DNA of 64,000 bases, from positions 2,055,651 to 2,119,650 of the forward strand of contig NZ_CP036528.1 of assembly GCF_004331915.1 (NCBI RefSeq), in the 5' to 3' direction. Position 1 is the stretch's first letter; every line of letters begins with the position of its first letter. The position numbers and the translations under genes were made by a program. The notes beneath the pieces were generated by a model that saw nothing but the letters and a program-made list of their open reading frames with translations, did no database searches and was not told the DNA's origin. Origin of the DNA: Ureibacillus thermophilus. GTDB taxonomy: Bacteria > Bacillota > Bacilli > Bacillales_A > Planococcaceae. Positions 18,101-26,102 of this stretch are shown here, in pieces.

Positions 18101-18885
18101 AGCTGGAAAAACTGTTGGAAGAATCTTTATTTGAACGCCTTTATAAAAACTTGCCAAGCACCAATAAGAAAATGCTTGGCATTCAATACCGCATGCATGA
18201 AAAAATTATGCAAACGATTGCACCTTTCTATCAAAATGGAAATGAATCTTTGCAATGCGGCCTCACAAACTCTGATGAAGTAAGAGACCATCGACTGGAA
18301 GGCCACTTTGTAAAACGACATGAACATTTGCTATGGTTTGACATCCCAAATGAGCCGTTTTATTTTGAAGAACGGATGCAAGAAGGTTCCAGCTTATTCA
18401 ATACTTCAGAACTAGAAATCATTAAGGAATTATTGATAGACTTAAACGATGCAACGGCAAAAGGGAAAGAAAATGGGCAATTTGAGAAAGAAGCGTTAAA
18501 ATCTGTGGGTGTAATCAGCTTCTATAGAGAACAGGTTAACCGGGTGAATCAATTAGTTGAAGAACTGAATTTGCCTCATTTGCATATTCGCACAGGTTCA
18601 GTCGATAAGTTCCAAGGAATGGAAATGGATGTCATTTTATTAAGTATGGTACGCAATAACCAACATGGGGAAATCGGCTTTGCCAAAGACTATCGCCGTT
18701 TAAACGTCGCTTTATCCCGAGCGCGGGAATTGCTGATGATCGTCGGCAGCTCTGAAATGTTTACAAAACGTCCGAAAAAGAAAGAAACGAGAGAGATGTA
18801 TCAGCGCTTATATGAGGTTGTGAAAGCCCTGCAAGGAATACGAACAATTACGAAGGAGCCTGCGACATGGAACTCCAACAATTAA
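15112..18885 (+). CDS. Large SF1 (UPF1-like) helicase with coiled-coil insertion
   Basis: A 1257-residue cytosolic protein. Residues 1 to about 310 form an N-terminal domain I do not recognise. The SF1 motor follows: Walker A GPPGTGKTT at about 329, motif Ia SQSNLAVDNAL, then an insertion of roughly 500 residues (about 410-910) full of heptad-like Lys/Glu/Gln/Leu helices, i.e. two long antiparallel coiled coils. Motif II is IIDEVS (Asp940), motif III VGDHHQLPP, motif IV QYRM (about 1025), motif V VDKFQGMEMD and motif VI RRLNVALSRAR. There is no nuclease, PLD or zinc domain at the C-terminus. The ATG at 15112 lies seven bases after AGGAGG; the ATG at 15106 is too close. It overlaps the next gene by 19 bases. 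It likely acts on RNA or DNA; a role in repair, RNA metabolism or defence is open. Confidence 0.85.
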   Translation: MALTVETVKCFIVLTNTAREAIKEHFVDEQAFFQMQSSFFVYLEKTSVEETSLSLTIYFENERNEKLAKKMKERVVILDCVFDRKNGLIAKNFRTKGKHTPVKTNRRKAMRIHFAPTRMNGHSYPEVFLRTIAELPVATDKYHYVNKRIASWEGYLKVLYKNANIDDIEATIQSVSYSSDFSNATLKLSGIANKEWKILKGMNVYIKGIKNEVGEVVKTNAQRQSVDIELTPQLSKLAKEKDFDFPTETVTFSNASTKSQLNRLLKGFEQLKEGLAANPNLENFLFEDEPKVAKRKNHMQIEFHNPLNEFQKEAVLGALETEDLYVIQGPPGTGKTTVISEICYQNVKMGLKTLIASQSNLAVDNALGRLLSNKDIRILRYGRTDSIEEEGKKFIEENVAEYWKIQTFEALSNEIRQHDEKEILLKNAIQDCKQQIESLEKKAAALEKDIVRKQQAEKELQEAFATIADLKKQIIALNKEKEKKEQSIAACQTALHEKIEKLTEIESALSSKEAEKIRQEISEAERQMEESKHFIRFSKTRERLQRVQWELQQVSNELSLLETKREQSDELLTQLQSLKKVDELKEFIETYGIRRKFAINQLLLDMEKLHQQILELKPAIQISERIEKAIEYNQKTLRIPIEPVSLPPHHHYSLHEVNEFLNKLALAFKQQKINRQNGIPSIRGLFLRRLFVNELLHQYQSLADESRLVFNKLKKAVYDQYLESIGINEGQIQTLEQKRNHLEQTLLQYEKELDELQIEKADFIPSVDELQAVIHSLQEKLYHLEKQQENLQVFETQKARLKKEIDENERELSHQQALVETLEKEIKSLHRQGIAMERKAEEFQKILKRTPELELEETNKKIKNCYLEIEKYERQIKRLPITKEIQKEWFSLLNRATEQDLEEIRKLYVKHANVIGTTCVASANKEFMDNYPIFDVVIIDEVSKATPPELLLPMLKGKKIILVGDHHQLPPLIGDDTFEETLEEILKNMDGFEEKRELEKLLEESLFERLYKNLPSTNKKMLGIQYRMHEKIMQTIAPFYQNGNESLQCGLTNSDEVRDHRLEGHFVKRHEHLLWFDIPNEPFYFEERMQEGSSLFNTSELEIIKELLIDLNDATAKGKENGQFEKEALKSVGVISFYREQVNRVNQLVEELNLPHLHIRTGSVDKFQGMEMDVILLSMVRNNQHGEIGFAKDYRRLNVALSRARELLMIVGSSEMFTKRPKKKETREMYQRLYEVVKALQGIRTITKEPATWNSNN

Positions 18886-19619
18886 AACAACAATTAGAAA
18901 AAGAAATGAAGGGAACGATTGTTCATACGGATATTTGGTGTCTTCCTATGCATACGTATGAAATCACCTATCAGCCCATCGAAAAAAAGACGATGGATAT
19001 TTTAATGAAAATTTTGCTGTTTTCATTTCAAAAATCCACTTTTGAAAACGCGGAAGAACTGAGCGACATTTTATTGGTGGAGCCTTTATTTATAGAAGAT
19101 TTGATGCGGAAAATGCAAAAAAATGGGTTGCTGGCAAGGGAAAACAAGGTTTATCAATTGACCGAAAAAGGGAAGCAACAATTTGCCCAGGGAGTCTTTG
19201 AAGAAGAATTAGATCCTGTGACGGTGGAGTTGTTATATAGCCCAACCCATTCCAACATTTTCCATGGAGATATAGAAGAAGTATTGGATTATGATGATTT
19301 TCCAGACCAATTATACCGCTATATGAAAAATGAAGAGGAAACATTGAATCAAGAGTTTTTCATAAATGAAATACAAAAAATGTACTTGGATTCAATGGAC
19401 GAAAGTGAGCAGGAAATCAAATCCATTTTATCATTGGAAAAGGTGCAAATTAATGATGTTCCATGCATTGAACTGATTATTTGGAACAATGAAAAGAAGG
19501 AATTTTTTCCTCGGGTGTGGAATACGTTATTAAATAATTGGGATGAATTTTTAGAAAAAGAAATATTTGAGAAGGAAAAGTTGGAGTGGTTCGAGAAATT
19601 TCAGAGTGAAATCAAATAG
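18867..19619 (+). CDS. Winged-helix-like partner of the SF1 helicase, unknown function
   Basis: A 250-residue protein whose ATG lies inside the end of the helicase gene, with AAGGAG eight bases upstream, so translation is probably coupled. Residues about 35-105 look like a winged helix: helices FSFQKSTFENAEELSDILL and PLFIEDLMRKMQKNGLL, then a wing with RENKVYQLTEKGKQQF. The C-terminal half is acidic and helical, with two Trp-rich segments (IIWNNEKKEFF, VWNTLLNNWDEF). No catalytic motif is seen. A DNA- or RNA-binding adaptor or regulator for the helicase is the simplest reading. The pair forms a closed two-gene unit, followed by the metA riboswitch promoter. Confidence 0.7.
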   Translation: MELQQLKQQLEKEMKGTIVHTDIWCLPMHTYEITYQPIEKKTMDILMKILLFSFQKSTFENAEELSDILLVEPLFIEDLMRKMQKNGLLARENKVYQLTEKGKQQFAQGVFEEELDPVTVELLYSPTHSNIFHGDIEEVLDYDDFPDQLYRYMKNEEETLNQEFFINEIQKMYLDSMDESEQEIKSILSLEKVQINDVPCIELIIWNNEKKEFFPRVWNTLLNNWDEFLEKEIFEKEKLEWFEKFQSEIK

Positions 19620-19686
19620 CTCGAATATTGCATTTCTCTATTGGATATGTTAGGATATTCTTAATTTTATATGGAATTAATACTTT

Positions 19687-19791
19687 CTTATCAAGAGAAG
19701 TGGAGGGACTTGGCCCAATGAAACTTCAGCAACCTCTAACGGATGTTAGAAAGGTGCTAATTCCAGCAAGGTGTAACCTTGGGAGATAAGA
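19687..19791 (+). ncRNA. SAM-I (S-box) riboswitch
   Basis: The conserved S-box order is complete: P1 strand CTTATCAAGAGAAG, GTGGAGGGACT, GGCCCAATGAAACTTC, CAGCAACCTC, AAGGTGCTAATTCCAGCA and the closing GGGAGATAAGAG that pairs with the first strand. It lies about 90 bases before metA and is followed by an expression-platform terminator. With S-adenosylmethionine bound, the terminator should form and metA be switched off. Confidence 0.96.
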
Positions 19792-19811
19792 GAGTGTGCA
19801 TGAAATATTTG

Positions 19812-19852
19812 TACCCTCTCATTCTCATTGCTGGAATGAGAGGGTTTTTTAT
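19812..19852 (+). terminator. Expression-platform terminator of the SAM riboswitch
   Basis: ACCCTCTCATTC-TCATTGCT-GGAATGAGAGGG-TTTTTT. An 11-bp stem and T-run between the aptamer and the metA start. Confidence 0.93.
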
Positions 19853-19883
19853 TTCAGATTATTTAGAAATGGGGGACAAGGGA

Positions 19884-20822
19884 ATGCCAATTAATATTCC
19901 TAAAAATTTACCAGCTGGAGAAATATTAAGAAATGAAAAAATTTTCGTCATGGAAGAGGACCGCGCATTATCGCAGGACATTCGGCCATTAAACATTTTA
20001 GTGTTGAATTTAATGCCTGAGAAAGAAAAAGCGGAACTTCAATTGCTGCGCTTGCTTGGAAATACGCCGCTGCAAACGAATGTAACCTTTTTAAATACTG
20101 CTACATATGAATCAAAAAATGTATCAAAAAGCCATTTAGAGTTGTTTTATAAAACATTTGATAAAATTAAACACCGCCGTTTTGATGGAATGGTCATCAC
20201 AGGGGCGCCTGTGGAACGCATGGAATTTGAAGAAGTCAACTATTGGAAAGAATTGACTGAAATTTTAGACTGGGCGAAAGTGAATGTCACATCAATCATT
20301 TATATCTGTTGGGCTGCACAGGCGGCTTTGTATTACCATTTTGGCATTGGCAAGTTTGAATTGCCGAAAAAATGTTCCGGCATTTATTCCCATACAATTA
20401 CGGACTTAACGAACGATTTAGTTCGTGGTTTCAACGATGAATTTGTGGCGCCTCATTCACGATATACATCTGTTTCCATCGAGGAAATCGAGCAGCATCC
20501 GGATTTAAAATTATTAAGTTATTCTGAAGAAGTTGGGCCTTTTATCATTCAATCAAAAGACAATAAACACATTATGATTACCGGTCACTTGGAATATGAT
20601 GCCACAACCCTTGCAGAAGAATATGAGCGTGACATAAAGAAAGGTTTGCCGGTCGACATACCAGAAAATTATTTCCCTGACAACGACCCAACAAAACAGC
20701 CAAAAAATTATTGGCGCGCCCATGCCCACTTATTATTCTACAACTGGTTAAACTACTACGTTTACCAAGAAACGCCGTACGATTGGCACTATGTGGAAGA
20801 TGCCATTAATTTCGAAATTTAA
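19884..20822 (+). CDS. metA: Homoserine O-acetyltransferase (MetA family)
   Basis: A 312-residue MetA/HTS-family enzyme that activates homoserine for methionine synthesis. The catalytic Cys142 is in YICWAAQAA, with HSRYT and GHLEYD (His/Glu of the triad) further on. Residue 111 is Glu (ITGAPVE); in this family Glu111 marks acetyl-CoA use, as in Bacillus cereus MetA, while Gly111 marks succinyl-CoA use in E. coli. Acetyl transfer is therefore inferred despite the old name. The ATG at 19884 gives the family-typical [10 protein letters not shown] start with GGGGGAC/AAGGG upstream. It is controlled by the SAM-I riboswitch and is a single-gene unit. Confidence 0.95.
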   Translation: MPINIPKNLPAGEILRNEKIFVMEEDRALSQDIRPLNILVLNLMPEKEKAELQLLRLLGNTPLQTNVTFLNTATYESKNVSKSHLELFYKTFDKIKHRRFDGMVITGAPVERMEFEEVNYWKELTEILDWAKVNVTSIIYICWAAQAALYYHFGIGKFELPKKCSGIYSHTITDLTNDLVRGFNDEFVAPHSRYTSVSIEEIEQHPDLKLLSYSEEVGPFIIQSKDNKHIMITGHLEYDATTLAEEYERDIKKGLPVDIPENYFPDNDPTKQPKNYWRAHAHLLFYNWLNYYVYQETPYDWHYVEDAINFEI

Positions 20823-20823
20823 A

Positions 20824-20874
20824 CAGAGCTGTAAAAATTCTTCTATTTCGGAAGAATTTTTACAGCTCTTATTT
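20824..20874. terminator. Bidirectional terminator
   Basis: AGAGCTGTAAAAATTCTTC-TATTTCG-GAAGAATTTTTACAGCTCT is a perfect 19-bp stem between convergent metA and the permease gene, with TATTTTT on the plus side. Confidence 0.92.
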
Positions 20875-22272
20875 TTAGATGAAAAACATTGCCACAATCG
20901 TAGTTACAACGAGTCCGATTACAACAGGAACTAAATTTCGTCTCGCCAATTCAAACGGACTTACGTTACAGATGGCAGCAGCCGGAATTAACGCCCATGG
21001 TACAAGCGTTCCCCCGCCGACATAAATCGCTGCAATTTGCCCAAGGGCCGTAAGCGTTGCAGTTCCATCGCCAATGACTGTTCCAAATAGATTGGCAATG
21101 GAGCCGACTAATGAAATGCCCGAAAATCCGGACCCATCTAATCCGGTAATAGCGCCGACACCAGCAACGGTTACTGCCGCAACTTCCGCTGTCATTGGCA
21201 CAACGGCTGCCAAAGCGCCCCCTAAATCGTTGATGATGCCTTGGGATGTTTCAGGCAAATAGTCGCCGATGATTTGTGTGAATCCTGAATCTCCTAAATA
21301 GAAGAAAGCGGCGATTGGAATCACTGGTCCAAACACTTTAAAACCAAATTGGAATCCTTGAATTAAGTAACTTGTCGTTTTTTCAAGTCCTGCATTTTTA
21401 TGGGCAAACATGGATAGGAGCAGCAGAAGTACAAGGGTTGTTCCGCCAATGAGCGCCGTTGCATCCCCGCCGGTTAAATCAAAAATCGCCATCGCGACTA
21501 CATTTAATAAGAAGGTAATCGGTATTAAAATAGCAAAAAATCGTTTTTGATTTTTCGTTAAGAGATGTGCTTCCACTTCCTCTTCGTCTTCTTGGCCACC
21601 ATCAAAACCGCCAACCATCTCAATAGTTCCCCGTTTCAAATCCCTTCTGAGCAAGAAAAATGCTGTAAAAGTTGTCACAACGCCCATCACGATGACAAGA
21701 GGAACGCTAGCAGAAATGACATCGCTAACAGGGAGTCCTGCTGCATCAGCCGTCAATTTCGGTGCGCCTTGAATGATAAAATCGCCAGATAGCGCAATCC
21801 CATGCCCGAATAAGTTCATCGCCATTGCCACGCCAAGAGCAGGAAGTCCAGCTCGTATCGCAACAGGCAATAACACCGCTCCAAGCAGCGCAACAGCAGG
21901 GGATGGCCAGAAGAACCAGGAAATCACCATCATTAAAATCCCTATTGTCCAATAGGCAAGCGTCGGATTTTTAATGATTTTCGTAAAAGGGGAGACCATC
22001 ACTTCGTTAATTTCCGTTTTTAAAAGCACCCGGCTCATGGCGACAATAACGCAAATGATAATGATGGTCGATAGTAGTTCCGTAATAGCGTAGATGAAAC
22101 TAGAAAAGACTTTGCTAGTGGAAGCCACCAAATCCCCGGTTGCCACAAAAGAAAGTAAAAAAATTCCAACAATACAAACAAGGGTCGTATCCCGCCGCTT
22201 CACCATAAAGCCAATGATCAGCACGATGAACACGACGTATATCCAATGTAGTGCCGTCAACTCAATTCCCAT
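20875..22272 (-). CDS. Multi-spanning membrane transporter, substrate unknown
   Basis: A 465-residue integral membrane protein with about 11-12 hydrophobic segments and a charged cytosolic loop (GGQEDEEEVEAHLLTKNQK, about residue 230). Segments such as PSPAVALLGAVLLP, AMNLFGHGIALSGDF and FGTVIGDGTATLTALGQ resemble ion-coupled carriers of the NhaC/dicarboxylate superfamily with two repeated halves. The substrate cannot be read from the sequence. GAGGATG precedes the ATG. It is monocistronic, convergent with metA. Confidence 0.75.
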   Translation of the reverse strand: MGIELTALHWIYVVFIVLIIGFMVKRRDTTLVCIVGIFLLSFVATGDLVASTSKVFSSFIYAITELLSTIIIICVIVAMSRVLLKTEINEVMVSPFTKIIKNPTLAYWTIGILMMVISWFFWPSPAVALLGAVLLPVAIRAGLPALGVAMAMNLFGHGIALSGDFIIQGAPKLTADAAGLPVSDVISASVPLVIVMGVVTTFTAFFLLRRDLKRGTIEMVGGFDGGQEDEEEVEAHLLTKNQKRFFAILIPITFLLNVVAMAIFDLTGGDATALIGGTTLVLLLLLSMFAHKNAGLEKTTSYLIQGFQFGFKVFGPVIPIAAFFYLGDSGFTQIIGDYLPETSQGIINDLGGALAAVVPMTAEVAAVTVAGVGAITGLDGSGFSGISLVGSIANLFGTVIGDGTATLTALGQIAAIYVGGGTLVPWALIPAAAICNVSPFELARRNLVPVVIGLVVTTIVAMFFI

Positions 22273-22342
22273 TTAGTCACATCCTCAATTCGTTTTTGTC
22301 TAGCATATGAGGCAAATGACTAATGGGTGTGTGCTCGATCGC

Positions 22343-23299
22343 TTATTGAAAGAATTTGAGAACATTACTGTTTTTCATCGCTTCTCGTTTTTGTTTATTG
22401 TTTACATGGGTATAAATCTGCGTTGTGCTTAAATTGGTATGCCCCATTAGTTCTTGGATTGTGACAAGGTCAACCCCCTCCCGCACAAGTCTTGTGCCGA
22501 AAGAATGGCGCAGTTTATGGGAAGACAATGGTTTGTTTTGTAAGTAGGAAAAATCAGGCAAACTCTTCAACTTCTCAAAAGTTTCTTCCGCAATCATTTG
22601 AATTCTTCTTCTTGAAATTCTTTCTCCCCGCTTTGAAAGGAAAAAAGCATTTTGATGTTCTGGTTTTGGGGTAGGGCGGTACATGCGCTCGTACTCTAAT
22701 AGCAATTGAAATAAGGCATCCGGCAAGGGGATGTATCGCACTTTATTGCCTTTCCCCAACACATTGATGCCCGGTTCATGTTCATCCCGAATCAGGTCGG
22801 TTGTATTCAAATTATGGATTTCAATCACCCTTAACCCCGCAAGACCCATCAGCATTAAGATGCATTTGTTTCGGATATGGTATTGGTCATGTTTAATGCA
22901 TTGAAAGAGCAGCCGAAGCTCTTCATCGTTTAAATAGGTTGGCAAAAGATTCTTTTCCGTTTTCGCCATCTCTACATCCACCGCAGGATTAAATGCCAAT
23001 TCCTCCGCTTTGACAAGGGATTTAAAAAAGGTTCTTAAGGCCATTAATCGGCGGTTTCTGGTTGTTTTCGCTTTGCCTTTTTGGGTTTTTCTTAAAAACT
23101 CTTGAATTTGTTTTGAACTGACCTCATCTAGCGAAATAAACTTCTCATTTTTATGAAACAAAAACAACAGAAACGATTGAACATCCGACAAATAGCAAGT
23201 GATGGTATGGGGGGAGTACCCCAAATCCTCCAAATAAGTTTGGAAAATATCTAATTCATCTTCGTAATGGTCGATGATGGGCTGTTTGAATTGTTCCAT
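22343..23299 (-). CDS. Tyrosine recombinase (XerC/XerD-like)
   Basis: A 318-residue phage-integrase-family recombinase. Residues about 10-105 are the SAM-like core-binding domain (YLEDLGYSPHTITCYLSDV). The catalytic domain carries the first Arg in GLAGLRVIEIHNL, HKLRHSFGTRLV (HxxR), the late His in LMGHTNLSTTQ and the nucleophile Tyr in TTQIYTHV. It has the size of Xer-type recombinases rather than phage integrases. No attachment site, phage or integron gene is adjacent; a decayed ORF lies 100 bases upstream. Role in dimer resolution or an element-specific event cannot be decided. AAAGAGG precedes the ATG. Confidence 0.88.
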   Translation of the reverse strand: MEQFKQPIIDHYEDELDIFQTYLEDLGYSPHTITCYLSDVQSFLLFLFHKNEKFISLDEVSSKQIQEFLRKTQKGKAKTTRNRRLMALRTFFKSLVKAEELAFNPAVDVEMAKTEKNLLPTYLNDEELRLLFQCIKHDQYHIRNKCILMLMGLAGLRVIEIHNLNTTDLIRDEHEPGINVLGKGNKVRYIPLPDALFQLLLEYERMYRPTPKPEHQNAFFLSKRGERISRRRIQMIAEETFEKLKSLPDFSYLQNKPLSSHKLRHSFGTRLVREGVDLVTIQELMGHTNLSTTQIYTHVNNKQKREAMKNSNVLKFFQ

Positions 23300-23395
23300 T
23301 ATGTAACCTCTTTCTGAGCGGTTTTTATCTTTAAAAAGTCTTACTACATATAATATAAATTATATGCAGTAAAAAGTAAAATACAGGAAAAGAAA

Positions 23396-23693
23396 ATGGG
23401 GGGAAGTGAGGTTCTGTATAAGCGATTTTCAGCACATTTTAAAGGGAGTTATACGAAAAATGATTTTTCGATGCGTCTCAGAGGGGCTTTTTTTGATGGA
23501 AAATGCCATAAAGCCAGTATTATCGATTTGGAAAAGATCAAAGAGGATATTCAACGGGCAAGAGAGATTTCCGATCTACCGCTTAACAAATGAAGAACTT
23601 TCCAATGTGCAGGGCATTTATGATGAAATAATATGCCCTATGACAAAATACATCCCTGAAATGACATTTATTGAATGGGAGCCGGTGCATTAA
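23396..23693 (+). pseudogene. Frameshifted small gene of unknown function
   Basis: Two overlapping frames each hold half of a plausible protein. The first (from 23396) reads KGSYTKNDFSMRLRGAFF, then IIDLEKIKEDIQRAREISD and stops at 23593. The +1-shifted frame continues from about 23582 with LTNEELSNVQGIYDEIICP and ends at 23693. Joining them gives about 98 residues with continuous helical character (ISDLPLTNEELSNVQG). The simplest explanation is a one-base frameshift near 23580-23585. A hairpin follows. Family not recognised. Confidence 0.45.
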
Positions 23694-23707
23694 CCACCCC
23701 AATTTTT

Positions 23708-23758
23708 CAAGCTAAGTATAGAAACTTGTTTTGGTGGCGATACTTAGCTTTTTACTTT
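23708..23758 (+). terminator. Hairpin after the frameshifted gene
   Basis: AAGCTAAGTATA ... ATACTTAGCTTTTTACTTTTT: a 10-11-bp stem with a 20-base loop and a T-rich tail. Confidence 0.7.
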
Positions 23759-23855
23759 TTGTCATATCCTTTTCGACTTTGGACATTCTAAAGATACAGT
23801 GCATGATTTAGTATGAAGCATTGCAGTCCAATTATGTAAAGAAAGGAGTGAGGAG

Positions 23856-24731
23856 ATGCCGATTCATTTATATATTGAACAGTACTTTCAAGCTCATCCA
23901 GAGGCGAGAAAAAGGGGAATTGAAATCAAAAATCCACCTATAGAAAAAAGGCCGAAAGTTTGGAAAGTGGAAGAAAAGCTCGTTTCAGCAGGGACGTTAC
24001 AGATTCCCATCCGCATTTATATTCCCAATGAAGAAGAAAAACATCCGCTTTTTATTTTTTTCCACGGAGGAACTTTTATTCCCGGCGGTGTGGAAAGCCA
24101 CGATGTCAGCTGTCGGATGATTTGCTCTTTAACGGGATATAAAGTTATTGCCATCGATTATACAACTGAAAGTGAATCCCAAAGCTTTCAGCAATGCGAT
24201 GGAGCAGTAAAATGGATTATGAAACATGCCGAATCATTAGGTGTTCTTTCAGATGAAATTGCAATTGGCGGCTCAAGTATTGGCGCCCATTTTGCCATAA
24301 ATATTGTACTCAATTTTATTTGCCAAGGCATTGTTCCATTTAAAAAGCAGGTTTTGTATTATCCCATCATTGAATGGGATGATCAAGTGAAGACCAGCCC
24401 GCATATATCCAGAATGCTTTTTAATGGAAAATATGGCCTTGATTTGACGATGCATTCAATCTATCTCTCCCCATCTATTTCCTATTATGCCCCCCTTTAT
24501 GAAAATAATAACGATTTAGCTCAGATGCCACCGACGTTGATCTTCACAGCTGAATATGATCCTTTGTGTGATGAAGGGGACCAATTTGCTGAAGAGTTAA
24601 GGAAAATAGGCGTGGACGTTAAATATGTACGTTTTGATGGAAATGTCCATGGTTTCATGCAAAACTTTCCCGGCTCGCCGGATTATATGCGCGGTCACGA
24701 TATAACGGCTGCTTTTTTGGCTTTTGAATGA
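23856..24731 (+). CDS. Alpha/beta hydrolase, hormone-sensitive-lipase-like esterase
   Basis: A 291-residue cytosolic esterase of the HSL (family IV) type. The oxyanion-hole motif is FFHGGTFIPGG (about residue 70), with the nucleophile elbow GGSSIGAH (GxSxG, about 147), the acid in EYDPLCDEG (about 230) and His in VHGFMQNFPG (about 265). The first 45 residues form the cap region. It should cleave short acyl esters; the natural substrate is unknown. AAGGAG and a second GAGGAG precede the ATG. It is monocistronic with its own terminator. Confidence 0.88.
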   Translation: MPIHLYIEQYFQAHPEARKRGIEIKNPPIEKRPKVWKVEEKLVSAGTLQIPIRIYIPNEEEKHPLFIFFHGGTFIPGGVESHDVSCRMICSLTGYKVIAIDYTTESESQSFQQCDGAVKWIMKHAESLGVLSDEIAIGGSSIGAHFAINIVLNFICQGIVPFKKQVLYYPIIEWDDQVKTSPHISRMLFNGKYGLDLTMHSIYLSPSISYYAPLYENNNDLAQMPPTLIFTAEYDPLCDEGDQFAEELRKIGVDVKYVRFDGNVHGFMQNFPGSPDYMRGHDITAAFLAFE

Positions 24732-24745
24732 GGAAAATTTCATAC

Positions 24746-24780
24746 AATAAGGGAAGCGTCTATCCTTCCCTTATTTTTTA
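24746..24780 (+). terminator. Intrinsic terminator of the hydrolase gene
   Basis: AATAAGGGAAG-CGTCTATC-CTTCCCTTATTTTTTA: an 8-11-bp stem and T-run, 15 bases after the stop codon. Confidence 0.88.
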
Positions 24781-24968
24781 TTGCATCCAAGAAGTGCAAT
24801 TTGAGACGCTGCAAAGAATGCATTCAGACAAATTTATGTCATTATCATGCTGATCCCCCAGCAATTACTTTATAATTCAATCTGAGGAAAAAGTTCAAAA
24901 TTTTTTATTTTCATCTTGCATGAATTATGAGATAACTATTGATAAGGAAGTAAGAGAGGAGTGTTGGT

Positions 24969-25691
24969 TTGAGCAAGATTGAAACCGTTGTTGATTGGCT
25001 TCTTTCATCTAATAAAACCGTTGTGTTGACAGGTGCAGGCATGTCTACAGAAAGCGGTGTGCCAGATTTCCGTTCAGCATCTGGTTGGTGGACGAAAACG
25101 GATCCGCAAAAAGTAGCGACGGTGGATGCTTTAAAAACAGATTATCCGCTCTTTCATGAATTTTATTCGATGAGAATTCAATTGCTTGAAAAATGCGCTC
25201 CCCATAAAGGACATTACATTCTTGCAGATTGGGAAAAAAAGGGGTTTCTTCATCATCTAGCTACTCAAAATGTGGATGGCTTTCACTTGCAAGCTGGAAA
25301 CAAAAATGTGGATGAACTCCACGGTTCCATTTATACGTTCCGATGCCATTCATGCGGAAGAAGCGCTGCCAAAGAAGCTTTTCTCGCGATGGAAAGCTGC
25401 GCCTATTGCAATGGACGATTAAGGCCTAATGTGGTGCTGTTTGGTGAAATGCTTCCGGAGAAAGCTTGGATGAGCGCTTTATCTAATATTCAAAGAGCAG
25501 ATGTGGTGATTGTCATTGGAACAAGTTTAGAAGTATATCCTGTGAATCAGCTTCCTATGATGACGAAAGGGAAAAAGGTGTACATTAATAAAGAAATTGC
25601 ATCTCACGCAACTTACTTTGACTGCATCTTAGAAGGAAAAGCAAAAGAAGTTTTATTGGAGATAAATGAACAGCTGGAGAAAAGGAGATAA
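24969..25691 (+). CDS. NAD-dependent protein deacylase, Sir2 family
   Basis: A 240-residue sirtuin that removes acyl groups from lysines at the cost of NAD. The NAD-binding GAGMSTESGVPDFRS opens the protein, TQNVDGFH carries the catalytic Asn-Asp, and HGS contains the catalytic His. Two CxxC pairs (CHSC and CAYC, about 20 residues apart) bind zinc. VIGTSLEVYPVN is the second nucleotide-contact segment. Length fits bacterial class U/III sirtuins. The start is TTG at 24969 with GAGAGGAG upstream. It stands alone; targets are not visible from context. Confidence 0.92.
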   Translation: MSKIETVVDWLLSSNKTVVLTGAGMSTESGVPDFRSASGWWTKTDPQKVATVDALKTDYPLFHEFYSMRIQLLEKCAPHKGHYILADWEKKGFLHHLATQNVDGFHLQAGNKNVDELHGSIYTFRCHSCGRSAAKEAFLAMESCAYCNGRLRPNVVLFGEMLPEKAWMSALSNIQRADVVIVIGTSLEVYPVNQLPMMTKGKKVYINKEIASHATYFDCILEGKAKEVLLEINEQLEKRR

Positions 25692-25750
25692 GCTTTCATA
25701 AAATGCGTGAAAGAGGATTATGTGTTTATGTAAACAATTTATGTTTTTCA

Positions 25751-25885
25751 CTATTTTATTTCTAATTTATACAATCTTCCAATGGGTAAATGTTTTTTAA
25801 AGGTCTTTACTTCTCCAATAAATGTCCACCCAAATTTTTCATATAACCCGATATGTTTTATCGCAAATTTTTTCAAAGATTTCAT
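25751..25885 (-). pseudogene. C-terminal remnant of a GNAT acetyltransferase
   Basis: On the minus strand 44 codons to a TAG read HIGLYEKFGWTFIGEV and KTFKKHLPIGRLYKLEI. This is the typical end of a GNAT N-acetyltransferase (the YEKxGF motif). The acetyl-CoA-binding R/QxxGxG/A motif and the N-terminal half are missing upstream, where only AT-rich sequence follows. It is a decayed gene, not an active one. Confidence 0.55.
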
Positions 25886-26102
25886 TATCTTTCTCAAATA
25901 ACTGAATTATTTGCATTCATTCTTTTCCTTACCATTTCTATCTATTTACTAGTATGTTATCATATGGAGGGTCCATTTTTGTTCATCTACTTAAAAAGAA
26001 ATAAGGGAAAAATGAATGAAGATTCTGGAGTATTTTATAATTGATATTTTTATGAATTGGCATCTAGAATTGATTGTATTACATATAGAGGGGTGTATAT
26101 AA

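Noticed and set aside
15112-19619. Assignment of the helicase pair to a named anti-phage system (for example Mokosh or Hachiman)
   Set aside because: No PLD, nuclease or other effector domain is visible and the second protein does not match the known partners, so a name would be unsupported.
22343-23299. Prophage or integrative element around the tyrosine recombinase
   Set aside because: No phage, plasmid or conjugation genes and no attachment repeats were found on either side; the gene alone does not define an element.
25853-26044. A 63-codon plus-strand ORF before the EamA gene
   Set aside because: It lies opposite the GNAT remnant, lacks a ribosome site and has only AT-rich low-complexity composition.
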